NCBI RefSeq assembly: GCF_003865405.1
Contig: NZ_RQVQ01000007.1
Location: 48,969 to 112,968 of the forward strand
Direction: 5' to 3'
DNA length: 64,000 nt
From: Paenimyroides tangerinum
GTDB lineage: Bacteria; Bacteroidota; Bacteroidia; Flavobacteriales; Flavobacteriaceae
Shown: in pieces, positions 35,624-44,068 of the stretch
Numbering within the stretch: the stretch's first letter is position 1
How the letters are laid out: every line of letters begins with the position of its first letter
Notes under the pieces: model-generated
What the model saw: the letters and a program-made list of their open reading frames with translations, nothing else
Told to the model about the DNA's origin: nothing
Database searches by the model: none
Program-made: the position numbers and the translations under genes

Positions 35624-37996
35624 TTAAAATTTAAAATTATACGTTACACTCGGAACAATTCCAAAAATAGAAAGTTTAACAGCTTCTGTTTTTTCTCTGA
35701 AATCTTCGTTTTCTCTAAAACTAATTGAAGCCGCATTTTTACGTCCATAAACATTGTAAATACTGAAAACCCATTCACTTTTCCATTTCTTTTTACTATC
35801 TGGTTTTGGAACATAAGTTGCTGAAAGATCTAAGTGATGAAATGCTGGTAAACTATAATTGTTTCGGTAATCAAAATCGTTTATAGTTTGATCAAGAAAT
35901 TCGTATTTCGCTACAGGATAAGTAACAGGACGCCCCGATTGTAATGTAAAACTTCCGCTTAAAGACCATTTTTTTGTAAGTTCATAATTTCCGATAATCG
36001 TTAAATCGTGCGTTCGGTCATATGGAGTTCTGTACCAATTTCCGTGGTTGATTCCAACTTCACCTGGAGTTCTTCCAACTGTTTTTTGTTCAGATTTTGA
36101 AATCGTATAAGCAACCCAACCATTAAATTTACCGTAGTTTTTACGGAATAAAAATTCGACACCATAAGCTCTTGTTTTTCCATTCAAAAGAACTTGTTCA
36201 ATTGCTCTATTTCCGATTAAATCAGCACCATCAATATAATCTAAACGATTTTTTCCGTCTTTATAATATGCTTCAACTTCTAAACTGTAAGCGTTATCTT
36301 TAAAGTTTTGAAAGAATCCAGCCGCATATTGATAAACAATTTGTGGTTTTACATATGGTCCGCTTGGTTCCCAAATATCTAATGGTGTTGCAGCATTTGT
36401 GTTTGAGATTACGTGAATGTATTGCGCCATTTTAGTAAAACTAAATTTCAACGACTGTTCTTCATTTGTTTGAACAGAAAGTGCGATTCGCGGTTCGAAA
36501 TTATCATAAAAACTTATTTTCTGATTATTACCATAAAACTTTTCTCCAATCGGAGTTGCCTTTTCATAAGCGTCTGTTTGAGGATTGTAAACTACGGGAT
36601 TGTTATCAGCGTAAACATTAATTGTTTCTTTACCTAAGCGATAAAATTGAGAATATCGAACTCCATAATTAACTCTGAAAATATCGCTTAATTCTTGTTC
36701 TGCCTCAATAAAAGCTGCTGCTTCAAAAGCATATTTGTTTGGTATTTTGTAGAAATTAATTTGTGAATCATCAGTTGAAGGTTCGATTGTTCCTGGATTA
36801 AATTTGTAATGTTGAGCTTGAATACCATATTTCAAATCTAATTTATCATTTATGTTTTGATCTATTTGATATTTAAAATCATAATTTCTAATTCCAGAAT
36901 TCCAATCAAATCCAACAAAACCAAGAGTTAAATTATATACATAATCTGTATAATTCATGTAAAGTTTTCCTTTGATTTTTTCGTTAAAACGATGATTGTA
37001 ATTTGCTGAGATTATTGTATTTCCGAAGTCATTATTAAAAGACGTATTAAACTTAAAAATATCTCTACCAAAATAACTGGTTACATTTAAATTATTATGG
37101 TCATCAAATTTATAACTCAATTTTGCATTTAAGTCATAAAAATATGCCGTACTTTTTATATCTGTTAATTTCAAAAACAAATGCGCATAAGAACCTCTTC
37201 CTGAAAGTAAATAAGAAAATTTGTCTTTAATAATCGGACCTTCAACTGTTAATCTGCTTGATAGTAATCCAACTCCACCATACGCGCTAAAGTTTTCGTA
37301 GCTACCAACTTTTTGGTCTATTTCTAGAACAGAAGAAGCTCTTCCACCATAACGTGCTGGAATTCCACCTTTATATAATTTTATATTTCGAACCGCATCG
37401 TTATTGAAAATTGAGAAAAAGCCATATAAATGTGAAGAACTATAAACATTAGCCTGATCCAAAAGTAATAGATTTTGGTCAGATCCACCGCCACGAACAT
37501 TAAAACCAGAAGTTCCTTCTCCAGAGTTTACAACACCAGGAAGTAATAAAATTGATTTAAGAATATCGGTTTCTCCTAAAACCACCGGAAGTTTTTTGAT
37601 TTCAGCAGCAGTCAAAGTATTTACACTCATTTGTGGCTTACGAACATCTAATTTTTTACCATCAGCAATAATTACTATCTCATCTAGATACTCATCATCC
37701 AAGCTTTTTAGTGTGATGTTTAAGGTCTGATCTGAAGAAATTGTAATGGCTTTTTGAAAACTTTCATGACCCAAATATTCTGCATAAATGGTATAATTTC
37801 CTGCGGCTAGTTCTGTTTGAAAATTACCTTCGGAATCGGTGAAAATTTCTTTGTTAATTTCTGAAATATATAGAGCGACATCAGAAAGTGCCTCATTGTT
37901 ATTTTTTGTAACTTTTCCGTTTAGTTTAAAAAGTACTTGTGCAGAGAGCGAATAGCTAAAAACAAAGAAAAGTAAAAGGTAAATGTTCTTTTTCAT
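35624..37996 (-). CDS. TonB-dependent outer membrane receptor with carboxypeptidase-like N-terminal domain
   Basis: A 790-residue receptor: signal peptide (MKKNIYLLLFFVFSYSLSAQ), a carboxypeptidase-regulatory-like domain (about 24-105: LNGKVTKNNNEALSDVALYI, DSEGNFQTEL, GNYTIYAEYLGHE), the plug (about 120-225: LTAAEIKKLPVVLGETDILKS, FNVRGGGSDQNLLLLD, LYKGGIPARYGGRASSV, each a short segment), then a 22-strand barrel ending in FNFKF-type aromatic residue (VTYNFKF). With DUF4249 it forms a small import system. The ligand cannot be deduced; no SusD homologue is present. Confidence 0.92.
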   Translation of the reverse strand: MKKNIYLLLFFVFSYSLSAQVLFKLNGKVTKNNNEALSDVALYISEINKEIFTDSEGNFQTELAAGNYTIYAEYLGHESFQKAITISSDQTLNITLKSLDDEYLDEIVIIADGKKLDVRKPQMSVNTLTAAEIKKLPVVLGETDILKSILLLPGVVNSGEGTSGFNVRGGGSDQNLLLLDQANVYSSSHLYGFFSIFNNDAVRNIKLYKGGIPARYGGRASSVLEIDQKVGSYENFSAYGGVGLLSSRLTVEGPIIKDKFSYLLSGRGSYAHLFLKLTDIKSTAYFYDLNAKLSYKFDDHNNLNVTSYFGRDIFKFNTSFNNDFGNTIISANYNHRFNEKIKGKLYMNYTDYVYNLTLGFVGFDWNSGIRNYDFKYQIDQNINDKLDLKYGIQAQHYKFNPGTIEPSTDDSQINFYKIPNKYAFEAAAFIEAEQELSDIFRVNYGVRYSQFYRLGKETINVYADNNPVVYNPQTDAYEKATPIGEKFYGNNQKISFYDNFEPRIALSVQTNEEQSLKFSFTKMAQYIHVISNTNAATPLDIWEPSGPYVKPQIVYQYAAGFFQNFKDNAYSLEVEAYYKDGKNRLDYIDGADLIGNRAIEQVLLNGKTRAYGVEFLFRKNYGKFNGWVAYTISKSEQKTVGRTPGEVGINHGNWYRTPYDRTHDLTIIGNYELTKKWSLSGSFTLQSGRPVTYPVAKYEFLDQTINDFDYRNNYSLPAFHHLDLSATYVPKPDSKKKWKSEWVFSIYNVYGRKNAASISFRENEDFREKTEAVKLSIFGIVPSVTYNFKF

Positions 37997-38019
37997 TTTT
38001 TTTTTGAGTGTAAGTTTTT

Positions 38020-38430
38020 TTATTTAATTTGTTTTTTAAGCCAAATCGGAAGGATAAATTCCTCAGCCAAATGTGCCCATTTGTAATCTTTGTAATTTGA
38101 TTGGCTAATCCAAGCCATTTCTTCAATTTCGTTTTGAATTTGGATATTATCTATATTAGTATCAATTACTTCAAATAAGTTACCACAAACACGAGTATTT
38201 TTTTCATTAACAGCAACTGTTTCATGATTGCCTAAAAAAATACAATTTGGTTCTTCAATTTCTAAATGGATTTCTTCAAATAATTCTCTTTTCAAAGTTT
38301 CAAAATGTGTTTCGTTATTATTGACTTTTCCACCCGGTAATTGAAAAAACGTTGAACCTTCTTTTCTTACTAATAAAATTTCTTTATTGTTGTTGAGTAT
38401 CATTGCCGAAGCAATTGTTATTTTGTTCAT
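38020..38430 (-). CDS. Nudix hydrolase
   Basis: A 136-residue Nudix protein. The Nudix box is GGKVNNNETHFETLKRELFEEI followed by HLEI; the REL-FEE core and metal-binding glutamates are intact but the usual glycine near the box end is a histidine, a common tolerated change. It hydrolyses a nucleoside diphosphate-linked compound; specificity is not readable. It lies 23 bases before the TonB receptor gene and may share its transcript, though a functional tie is doubtful. Confidence 0.88.
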   Translation of the reverse strand: MNKITIASAMILNNNKEILLVRKEGSTFFQLPGGKVNNNETHFETLKRELFEEIHLEIEEPNCIFLGNHETVAVNEKNTRVCGNLFEVIDTNIDNIQIQNEIEEMAWISQSNYKDYKWAHLAEEFILPIWLKKQIK

Positions 38431-38552
38431 TTTAAATTTATCAAGTTATTATTATATATTTCTGAATATAAAATTTTATAAATAGTAGTTTAATTATTTT
38501 ACATATTGAAATTATATAAAATCTATTGAAATTTTTCTTATTAAAATCATAA

Positions 38553-38592
38553 AAAAATGCTGTCAGATTTAATAATCTAGACAGCATTTTTC
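38553..38592 (-). terminator. Terminator before the Nudix gene region
   Basis: Hairpin AAATGCTGTC/GACAGCATTT with a 13-base partly paired loop and flanking A/T tracts, 4 bases after the stop of the leftward gene at 38596. It ends that gene's transcript. Confidence 0.8.
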
Positions 38593-38595
38593 GTT

Positions 38596-39384
38596 TTATT
38601 TAACTTCCTGAATTTTAAACTCATCTACCTGCATAGTACTATCTGGTTTTGGAGGAGTTTCTTCGTAATCTTCATATCCTTCATCGTAATCTTCTTCTTC
38701 ATTCATAGCATCAATCTCTTCTTTTGTATATTGATAATACGTTTTGAATTTTTTATCTTTTTTGTCGTAAACAACAGCGCGTTTATTGTATTGCATTTTG
38801 ACAATTAGACCATCACATGGAGAAGGAACTAATTTAAGCTCATCCATATAAATTTTGGAACCGACTTTATATGAATTTATAATTGGTAATTCATTCGAAT
38901 AATCTTCTACATAAAGCAATTCACCTTTATGATTGAAGACTATAAGTTTTGAACTACTGAAATCATTTTTTTCAATGATTATTGCCATATCATCTTCATC
39001 ATTATCATCGCTAGTAAAATCACCAAAAGCAAAAACATTATTAGCGCGATCAGATATTTTTGTTAAGAAATATTCTCCGCCTAAATAGCCGTTATATTGC
39101 ATGAAGTCATAAATGTGTTCTTTGTATTTATCAGGAATAGTGTTGTATTCAGATACAGAAAATAGGCTGTTAATTGCAGATTGTCTTTCTTCTGTAGATA
39201 ATTCTATTTGTTCATTTTTATAATCTTCAGCTTTTTTAAACACAAATAAGAAAATACCAATACCAAGTGCAATTACAAAAGTTACAATTGAAATAATAAT
39301 TATAACTAATTTCTTTTTTGATTTTTGTTGAGGTTGAAATGAATTTGAATCATTTTCTATTCTTTCATCTAGATTTCTTTCCAT
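38596..39384 (-). CDS. Membrane-anchored protein of unknown function
   Basis: A 262-residue protein with a cytoplasmic N-terminus rich in Gln/Ser/Lys, one membrane helix (about 26-50, LVIIIISIVTFVIALGIGIFLFVF in the helix), and an extracytoplasmic domain with FGDFTSDDNDEDDMAIIIEK and FNHKGELLYVEDY, reminiscent of beta-propeller or FG-GAP-like strands. The C-terminal 40 residues are very acidic (EEEDYDEGYEDYEET) and Pro-rich. Family not recognised. It is divergent from the outer membrane barrel gene. Confidence 0.65.
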   Translation of the reverse strand: MERNLDERIENDSNSFQPQQKSKKKLVIIIISIVTFVIALGIGIFLFVFKKAEDYKNEQIELSTEERQSAINSLFSVSEYNTIPDKYKEHIYDFMQYNGYLGGEYFLTKISDRANNVFAFGDFTSDDNDEDDMAIIIEKNDFSSSKLIVFNHKGELLYVEDYSNELPIINSYKVGSKIYMDELKLVPSPCDGLIVKMQYNKRAVVYDKKDKKFKTYYQYTKEEIDAMNEEEDYDEGYEDYEETPPKPDSTMQVDEFKIQEVK

Positions 39385-39448
39385 GATTTTTTTAACAAAT
39401 ATAAAATCTATTAATAAAATAAAATGTTATTTTAGCGAAAAAAAAATT

Positions 39449-40129
39449 ATGAGTTTCAATAAGTTTATTATTTCTGTTTTAATGATTTCAGCGTGTTTTA
39501 ATTCTAATGCACAAGAAATTGTTGATAAGAAAAATACTGTTTATTTTGATTTTACTGCCTTAATGACTCCTCCAAATCGATTATCAATTGGTTATATTAG
39601 AAATTTTGGAACCAATTATTTTGCAGGGATTGAATTAGGACATTCAATAGATAAAAATAATGGTAGGAACAATGGTTATTCTAAAGATTATCAATTGTTT
39701 GCATATCGATTACAAGTTGGGTACAATTTTAATCCTGAAAAACGTTTCCAAAATTATGTATCGGTTGATTTTCAACAAATTCATCATACAGAAACTTTAC
39801 AAGATGATTATTTTCGAAGCGCCGAGTTAAGTACAGATGAAAATACTGTTTATTTCAGTTATGATGAAATTGAATATAAACGTGAAAAAATGACATTCAA
39901 TGTTAATTACGGATTTTTTGCACATTTTAATAGAGCTAAAACCTTTGGAATTAATCCATCTGTTGGATTGGGATTGAAAGTTGTGGACGTAACTTTTTCT
40001 AATCCTGTTAATTTGAATATTGATGATAACGAATTGAAATTTTGGGATTTCGGAAGTAGATATCGAAAAGAAGGTCAAGTAACAACTGCAAACGCTAATA
40101 TTCAAGTAAAATTCTTTTATAAGTTCTAA
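39449..40129 (+). CDS. Outer membrane beta-barrel protein
   Basis: A 226-residue protein starting at the ATG at 39449, which gives a signal peptide (MSFNKFIISVLMISACFNSNAQ); an ATG 66 bases earlier lacks one and was rejected. The mature part alternates polar and hydrophobic residues in strand-length blocks (TVYFDFTALMTPPNRLSIGY, FAYRLQVGYNFNPEK, NVNYGFFAHF) and ends in an aromatic VKFFYKF, all typical of an outer membrane barrel. No function can be assigned. A near-consensus -7 (TATTTTAG) lies 15 bases upstream. Confidence 0.7.
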   Translation: MSFNKFIISVLMISACFNSNAQEIVDKKNTVYFDFTALMTPPNRLSIGYIRNFGTNYFAGIELGHSIDKNNGRNNGYSKDYQLFAYRLQVGYNFNPEKRFQNYVSVDFQQIHHTETLQDDYFRSAELSTDENTVYFSYDEIEYKREKMTFNVNYGFFAHFNRAKTFGINPSVGLGLKVVDVTFSNPVNLNIDDNELKFWDFGSRYRKEGQVTTANANIQVKFFYKF

Positions 40130-40134
40130 AATAG

Positions 40135-40169
40135 AAAAACCCACTTCGATTTATTGAAGTGGGTTTTTT
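40135..40169. terminator. Bidirectional terminator between barrel and acyl-CoA dehydrogenase genes
   Basis: Perfect 12-base stem AAAACCCACTTC/GAAGTGGGTTTT, 8-base loop, A-tract and T-tract on the two sides; lies between convergent genes. Confidence 0.88.
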
Positions 40170-40200
40170 CATTAACAAACTAAACTTAAACTATATTTTA

Positions 40201-41997
40201 TTAAAAGCAATATTCATTTTCAGCAATTACTTTATCAGCGATAATATCACGTAAAGCAATTACGTTTGGCATATTGTCGTATTTTGTAAAACGACGTAAT
40301 CCCATTAACATCATGCGTTGTTCATCACCTTCAGTAAAAGAAACAATTCCTTCTTTTCCTTTACTACTAATGATATCAGTCGCATGGTATAAATATAAAC
40401 GTGTCATTGCAATCTGAATTTTTGCAGCATCTTCACCAATTTTAGCAACTAATTTTTCGGTTCTTAAAATTGCAGATTCTGCCATATAAATTTCAATTAA
40501 CATGTCTGAAGCAGCCATTAATAATTGTTGGTGTTTATCTAATTCAGTTCCGTATTTTTGAACTGCAGATCCAGCAACCATTAAGAATGCTTTTTTCAAT
40601 TTAGCTAATAATGCTTTTTCTTCTGCGAATAATTCATCGTAATCTGGAGTAGAGAAATCTGGAATTCCCATTAATTCTTCTCCAACAGCCATTGCAGGTC
40701 CTAATAAATCTACGTGACCTTTCATAGCTTTTTTGATTAACATTCCAACAGTTAACATTCTGTTGATTTCGTTTGTTCCTTCGTAAATACGAGAAATACG
40801 AGCATCTCTCCAAGCAGATTCCATTGGCGTATCTTCAGAGAATCCCATTCCACCAAAAATTTGAATTCCTTCGTCAGCACAGTTTTGTACATCTTCTGAA
40901 ACTGCTACTTTTAAAATAGAACATTCGATTGCGAATTCTTCAACTCCTTTTAATTCTGCTTCTTGGTGTGAAGCTCCATCAGCTAAACGAGCATTGATTC
41001 TGTTCTCAATATCTCCGGCAGCTCTGTAAGAAGCAGATTCACCAACGAATGCATTTGTTGCCATTTCTGCAATTTTAGCACGAATAGCGCCGAAGTTTGC
41101 AATTGGAGTCTTAAACTGAATACGTTCGTTAGCGTATTTTACAGAGTTTGTGATTAGACGACGTTGTGAATCTAAACAAGCAGCAGCTAATTTGATACGA
41201 CCAACGTTTAAAGCATTCATCGCAATTTTAAATCCTTCACCACGACCAGCTAACATGTTTTCAACAGGAACTAAAGTATCGTTATAGAAAACTTGACGTG
41301 TTGAACTTGCTCGAATTCCTAACTTGTGCTCTTCTTCACCTAAAACAATTCCGTTTGGATTTTCAGGATCGTATTCAACGATGAATCCAGTGATGTTTTT
41401 ATCGTCTTCGATACGAGCAAAAACAATCATCACATTACAGAATCCAGCATTAGAAATCCACATTTTTTGTCCGTTGATTTTGTAATGCTTCGCGTCTGGA
41501 GTTAATTCAGCTTTTGTTTTTCCAGAATTTGCATCAGATCCTGCTCCTGGTTCTGTTAAGCAGTAAGCACCAAACCATTCGCCTGAAGCTAATTTAGGAA
41601 CGTATTTATTTTTTTGTTCTGTAGTACCATATAAAGTAATTGGCATGGTTCCAATTCCTGTATGAGCCCCGAAAGCTGTAGAAAAAGATCCTGTAGCTCC
41701 AGAAATGTAATCACAAGTTAACATGGTAGAAACGAATCCCATTCCTAAACCACCAAATTCTTCTGGAACAGCAACTCCTAAGAATCCTAAATCTCCAGCT
41801 TTACGCATACATTCTTCTGTAAAAGTGTAATCTTTTTTCTCGAAACGTTCTTTGTTTGGCCAAATTTCACGATCAATAAATTCTTTTACTGAATCGCGCA
41901 TCATAATTTGTTCTTCAGAAAAATCTTCTGGAGTAAAAATGTTTTGTGAAAGTGTTTCTTTAACTAAGAATTGACCTCCTCGTGTTATGTTTTCCAT
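40201..41997 (-). CDS. Acyl-CoA dehydrogenase
   Basis: A 598-residue FAD enzyme of fatty-acid beta-oxidation. Motifs: YCLTEPGAGSDANSGKT, WISNAGFCNVMIVFARI (both FAD-binding strand regions), CADEGIQIFGGMGFSEDTPMES (in parts) and ISRIYEGTNEINRM, with the usual Glu in YEGT. It is longer than medium-chain enzymes (about 380) because of a C-terminal about 160-residue extension, as in the 600-residue type common in Bacteroidota. Last gene of the marR-fadB-fadA-dehydrogenase unit. Confidence 0.93.
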   Translation of the reverse strand: MENITRGGQFLVKETLSQNIFTPEDFSEEQIMMRDSVKEFIDREIWPNKERFEKKDYTFTEECMRKAGDLGFLGVAVPEEFGGLGMGFVSTMLTCDYISGATGSFSTAFGAHTGIGTMPITLYGTTEQKNKYVPKLASGEWFGAYCLTEPGAGSDANSGKTKAELTPDAKHYKINGQKMWISNAGFCNVMIVFARIEDDKNITGFIVEYDPENPNGIVLGEEEHKLGIRASSTRQVFYNDTLVPVENMLAGRGEGFKIAMNALNVGRIKLAAACLDSQRRLITNSVKYANERIQFKTPIANFGAIRAKIAEMATNAFVGESASYRAAGDIENRINARLADGASHQEAELKGVEEFAIECSILKVAVSEDVQNCADEGIQIFGGMGFSEDTPMESAWRDARISRIYEGTNEINRMLTVGMLIKKAMKGHVDLLGPAMAVGEELMGIPDFSTPDYDELFAEEKALLAKLKKAFLMVAGSAVQKYGTELDKHQQLLMAASDMLIEIYMAESAILRTEKLVAKIGEDAAKIQIAMTRLYLYHATDIISSKGKEGIVSFTEGDEQRMMLMGLRRFTKYDNMPNVIALRDIIADKVIAENEYCF

Positions 41998-42010
41998 AGT
42001 TTAATTTTTT

Positions 42011-42427
42011 AGAGAAAAGAAAATGGAATATAGAAAATGGACTATTTCAGATTGTTTTGAAAAGCCATTGTCATTCTTTGAAATTCTTCTATTTTATTTT
42101 CAAGTGTATTAAAAAGTTCTTGATTGATATAATTTCTATATTTTGCAATATGTAATTGGGTTAGTAATTCAAAAGATGATCCTAAGGAAATATCTAAAAA
42201 ATGACTGAATGATTTATCCGATCTTGAGGAACCTTCCGCAATATTGGAAGGTATTGAAATAGAACATCGGCTAATTTGTGAGTTAAGACTGAATTTTTCA
42301 TGAGAAGGGAATTTTTCTAAAATATCAGAAATAATATGAGCAATCTCTAAACCTAATTGCCATATTTTAAGATTCTTATAATTATGTCTTTTTCCTAAAC
42401 TCATTAAAATTCTTTTTTCTTTTATCT
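42011..42427 (-). repeat. Weak inverted repeat bracketing the S23-type gene between fadA and the dehydrogenase gene
   Basis: AGAGAAAAGAAAA at 42011-42023 matches, as an inverted copy with one mismatch, TTTTCTTTTATCT at 42415-42427. Inward of the arms a GAAT/ATTC pair also matches. The arms flank the four-helix gene exactly, but they are low-complexity purine runs, so chance similarity is possible. Confidence 0.35.
42042..42404 (-). CDS. Four-helix-bundle protein, S23/23S-rRNA intervening-sequence family
   Basis: A 120-residue, all-helical protein. YKNLKIWQLGLEIAHIISDI at the start, SLNSQISRCSISIPSNIAEGSSR in the middle (quoted in part; the SIPSNIAEG core is diagnostic) and SSFELLTQLHIAKY toward the end match the S23 family (TIGR02436), first seen as ORFs inside 23S rRNA intervening sequences of Leptospira and other bacteria. 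Function unknown; the related Avd protein binds nucleic acid. It is wedged between fadA (28 bases away) and the dehydrogenase gene (44 bases), sharing their transcript. Confidence 0.88.
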   Translation of the reverse strand: MSLGKRHNYKNLKIWQLGLEIAHIISDILEKFPSHEKFSLNSQISRCSISIPSNIAEGSSRSDKSFSHFLDISLGSSFELLTQLHIAKYRNYINQELFNTLENKIEEFQRMTMAFQNNLK

Positions 42428-42432
42428 TCTAC

Positions 42433-43614
42433 TTATAAAAGTTCATAAATACCAGCTGTACCTTGTCCAGTTCCCACGCACATTGTTACCATTCCGTATT
42501 TGTTCCCGCGTCTTTTCATTTCGTCGAATAACTGAACAGAAAGTTTTGCACCTGTACAACCCAGTGGGTGACCTAAGGCAATTGCACCTCCGTTTACGTT
42601 GATGATATCTGGATTTAAGTCTAACTCACGAATTACAGCTAACGATTGAGATGCGAAAGCTTCGTTAAGCTCGATTAACTCGATATCGTTTTGTTTTAAA
42701 CTTGCTTGTTGTAATGCCTTTGGAATAGCTTTTACTGGACCAATTCCCATAATACGAGGTTCGACACCTGCAGAAGCAAAAGTCACTAAACGAGCGATTG
42801 GCTCTAGGTTTAATTCTTTTACCATTTCTTCAGACATAACTATTACAAATGCAGCACCGTCTGACATTTGAGATGAGTTACCAGCTGTAACTGAACCATC
42901 TGCTGCGAAAACCGGACGTAATTTGTTTAAAGCTTCAATAGAAGTTTCCTTTCGAGGACCTTCGTCTTTAGCTACAGTATATGATTTGGTTTCTTTTTTA
43001 CCTTTTTCATTAATAAAGGTTTGTTCTACTGTAATAGGAACAATTTGTGAATCGAATTTACCTTCTGCTTGCGCTTTTAAAGCTTTCATGTGTGATTCGA
43101 AAGCAAACTTATCTTGATCTTCACGAGAAATATTGAATTGCTTAGTAACAGCTTCTGCAGTTAATCCCATTCCCCAATAGTAATCTTCGTGTCCTTCTTT
43201 TGTTACTCCATAATCAGGAGTTGCTCGATATCCTCCCATAGGAATAAAACTCATTGATTCTGCTCCACCAGCGATGATGCAATGCGCCATTCCCGATTGA
43301 ATTTTAGCCGTTGCCATTCCGATAGTTTCTAATCCAGAAGCACAATAACGATTTACTGTTACGCCTGGAACATCAGTTACTTTTAATCCCATTAATGAAA
43401 TTAAACGCCCCATGTTTAACCCTTGTTCAGCCTCTGGCATCGCATTTCCAACCATAACGTCGTCAATGCGTTTTTTGTCTAATTGTGGCACTTCATTCAT
43501 CATAAATTCGATGGTTTCGGCAGCCAACTCATCCGGTCTTTTAAAACGGAATAATCCTTTAGGTGCTTTACCTACGGCCGTTCTATATGCTTTAACAATA
43601 TATGCTGTTTTCAT
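42433..43614 (-). CDS. fadA: Acetyl-CoA C-acyltransferase (3-ketoacyl-CoA thiolase)
   Basis: A 393-residue thiolase performing the last step of beta-oxidation. Nucleophile Cys91 is in NRYCASGLETIGMA, the acid/base motifs are NGGAIALGHPLGCTGAKL (His) and CVGTGQGTA (second Cys near the C-terminus), and ELNEAFASQ is present. All catalytic residues are intact. It forms the beta-oxidation complex with the FadB-like protein encoded upstream, separated from it by a four-helix-bundle gene cassette. Confidence 0.95.
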   Translation of the reverse strand: MKTAYIVKAYRTAVGKAPKGLFRFKRPDELAAETIEFMMNEVPQLDKKRIDDVMVGNAMPEAEQGLNMGRLISLMGLKVTDVPGVTVNRYCASGLETIGMATAKIQSGMAHCIIAGGAESMSFIPMGGYRATPDYGVTKEGHEDYYWGMGLTAEAVTKQFNISREDQDKFAFESHMKALKAQAEGKFDSQIVPITVEQTFINEKGKKETKSYTVAKDEGPRKETSIEALNKLRPVFAADGSVTAGNSSQMSDGAAFVIVMSEEMVKELNLEPIARLVTFASAGVEPRIMGIGPVKAIPKALQQASLKQNDIELIELNEAFASQSLAVIRELDLNPDIINVNGGAIALGHPLGCTGAKLSVQLFDEMKRRGNKYGMVTMCVGTGQGTAGIYELL

Positions 43615-43622
43615 TTATCTTG

Positions 43623-44068
43623 GTATTAAGATTGAAGTATTAAGAATTAAGATTTTCATTTATTCTATTATTTATTTAATGATTTCTGAAAAGCAAAATT
43701 CATGTTAGAAACTTCAATCAATTTATCTATTATTTTTTGAACTTGTTCTTGATCAATTAGATTTAAACGTTTAGCAAGTATTAATTGTGTTATTAACTCA
43801 AAGGTTGATCCATTTGCAATTCCTAAAAACTGAATGAATTCTTTGTTGTGATTTCTTCCAGCACCTTCAGCAATATTAGATGGGATAGAAACAGCACATT
43901 TTTTAATTTGATGAATTAAATTGTACTTTTCATCTTTAGGAAGAAGTAATGAAATTTCATAAACTTCGGTCGCAATTTCCATCGCTTTTTGCCAGATTTT
44001 AAGTTTTTCAAAATTGTGCATCTTCCATACTGTTTATATCTTAATACTTAATACTCACGTCTTAATAC
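43623..44068 (-). repeat. 31-base imperfect inverted repeat bracketing the S23-type gene between fadB and fadA
   Basis: The 31 bases at 43623-43653 and the reverse complement of 44038-44068 agree at 26 positions (blocks of 9, 9 and 8 matching bases, plus one pair that would be a G-U wobble in RNA). Each arm is itself made of GTATTAAG-like subrepeats. In the operon mRNA the arms would pair and place the four-helix gene in the loop. The right arm ends on the last base of the fadB stop codon, and the left arm is 8 bases before the fadA start. Confidence 0.75.
43668..44021 (-). CDS. Four-helix-bundle protein, S23/23S-rRNA intervening-sequence family
   Basis: A 117-residue helical protein with the S23 signatures FEKLKIWQKAMEIATEVYEI, CAVSIPSNIAEGAGRN and GSTFELITQLILAKRL. 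It is clearly homologous to, but not a recent copy of, the other family member at 42042-42404: the SIPSNIAEG core is shared while most flanking residues differ. It fills the fadB-fadA junction, and 31-base inverted repeats lie just outside it. Function unknown; no promoter is apparent, so it is presumably expressed from the fad mRNA. Confidence 0.88.
   Translation of the reverse strand: MHNFEKLKIWQKAMEIATEVYEISLLLPKDEKYNLIHQIKKCAVSIPSNIAEGAGRNHNKEFIQFLGIANGSTFELITQLILAKRLNLIDQEQVQKIIDKLIEVSNMNFAFQKSLNK

Noticed and set aside
38686..38720. Short AAG/TTC-rich repeats in the membrane-anchored protein gene
   Set aside because: They encode an acidic Glu/Asp tail and are not a CRISPR or tandem repeat array.
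42042..44021. The two S23-type genes as evidence of a diversity-generating retroelement
   Set aside because: The S23 fold resembles Avd, but no reverse transcriptase or template/variable repeat pair is present.
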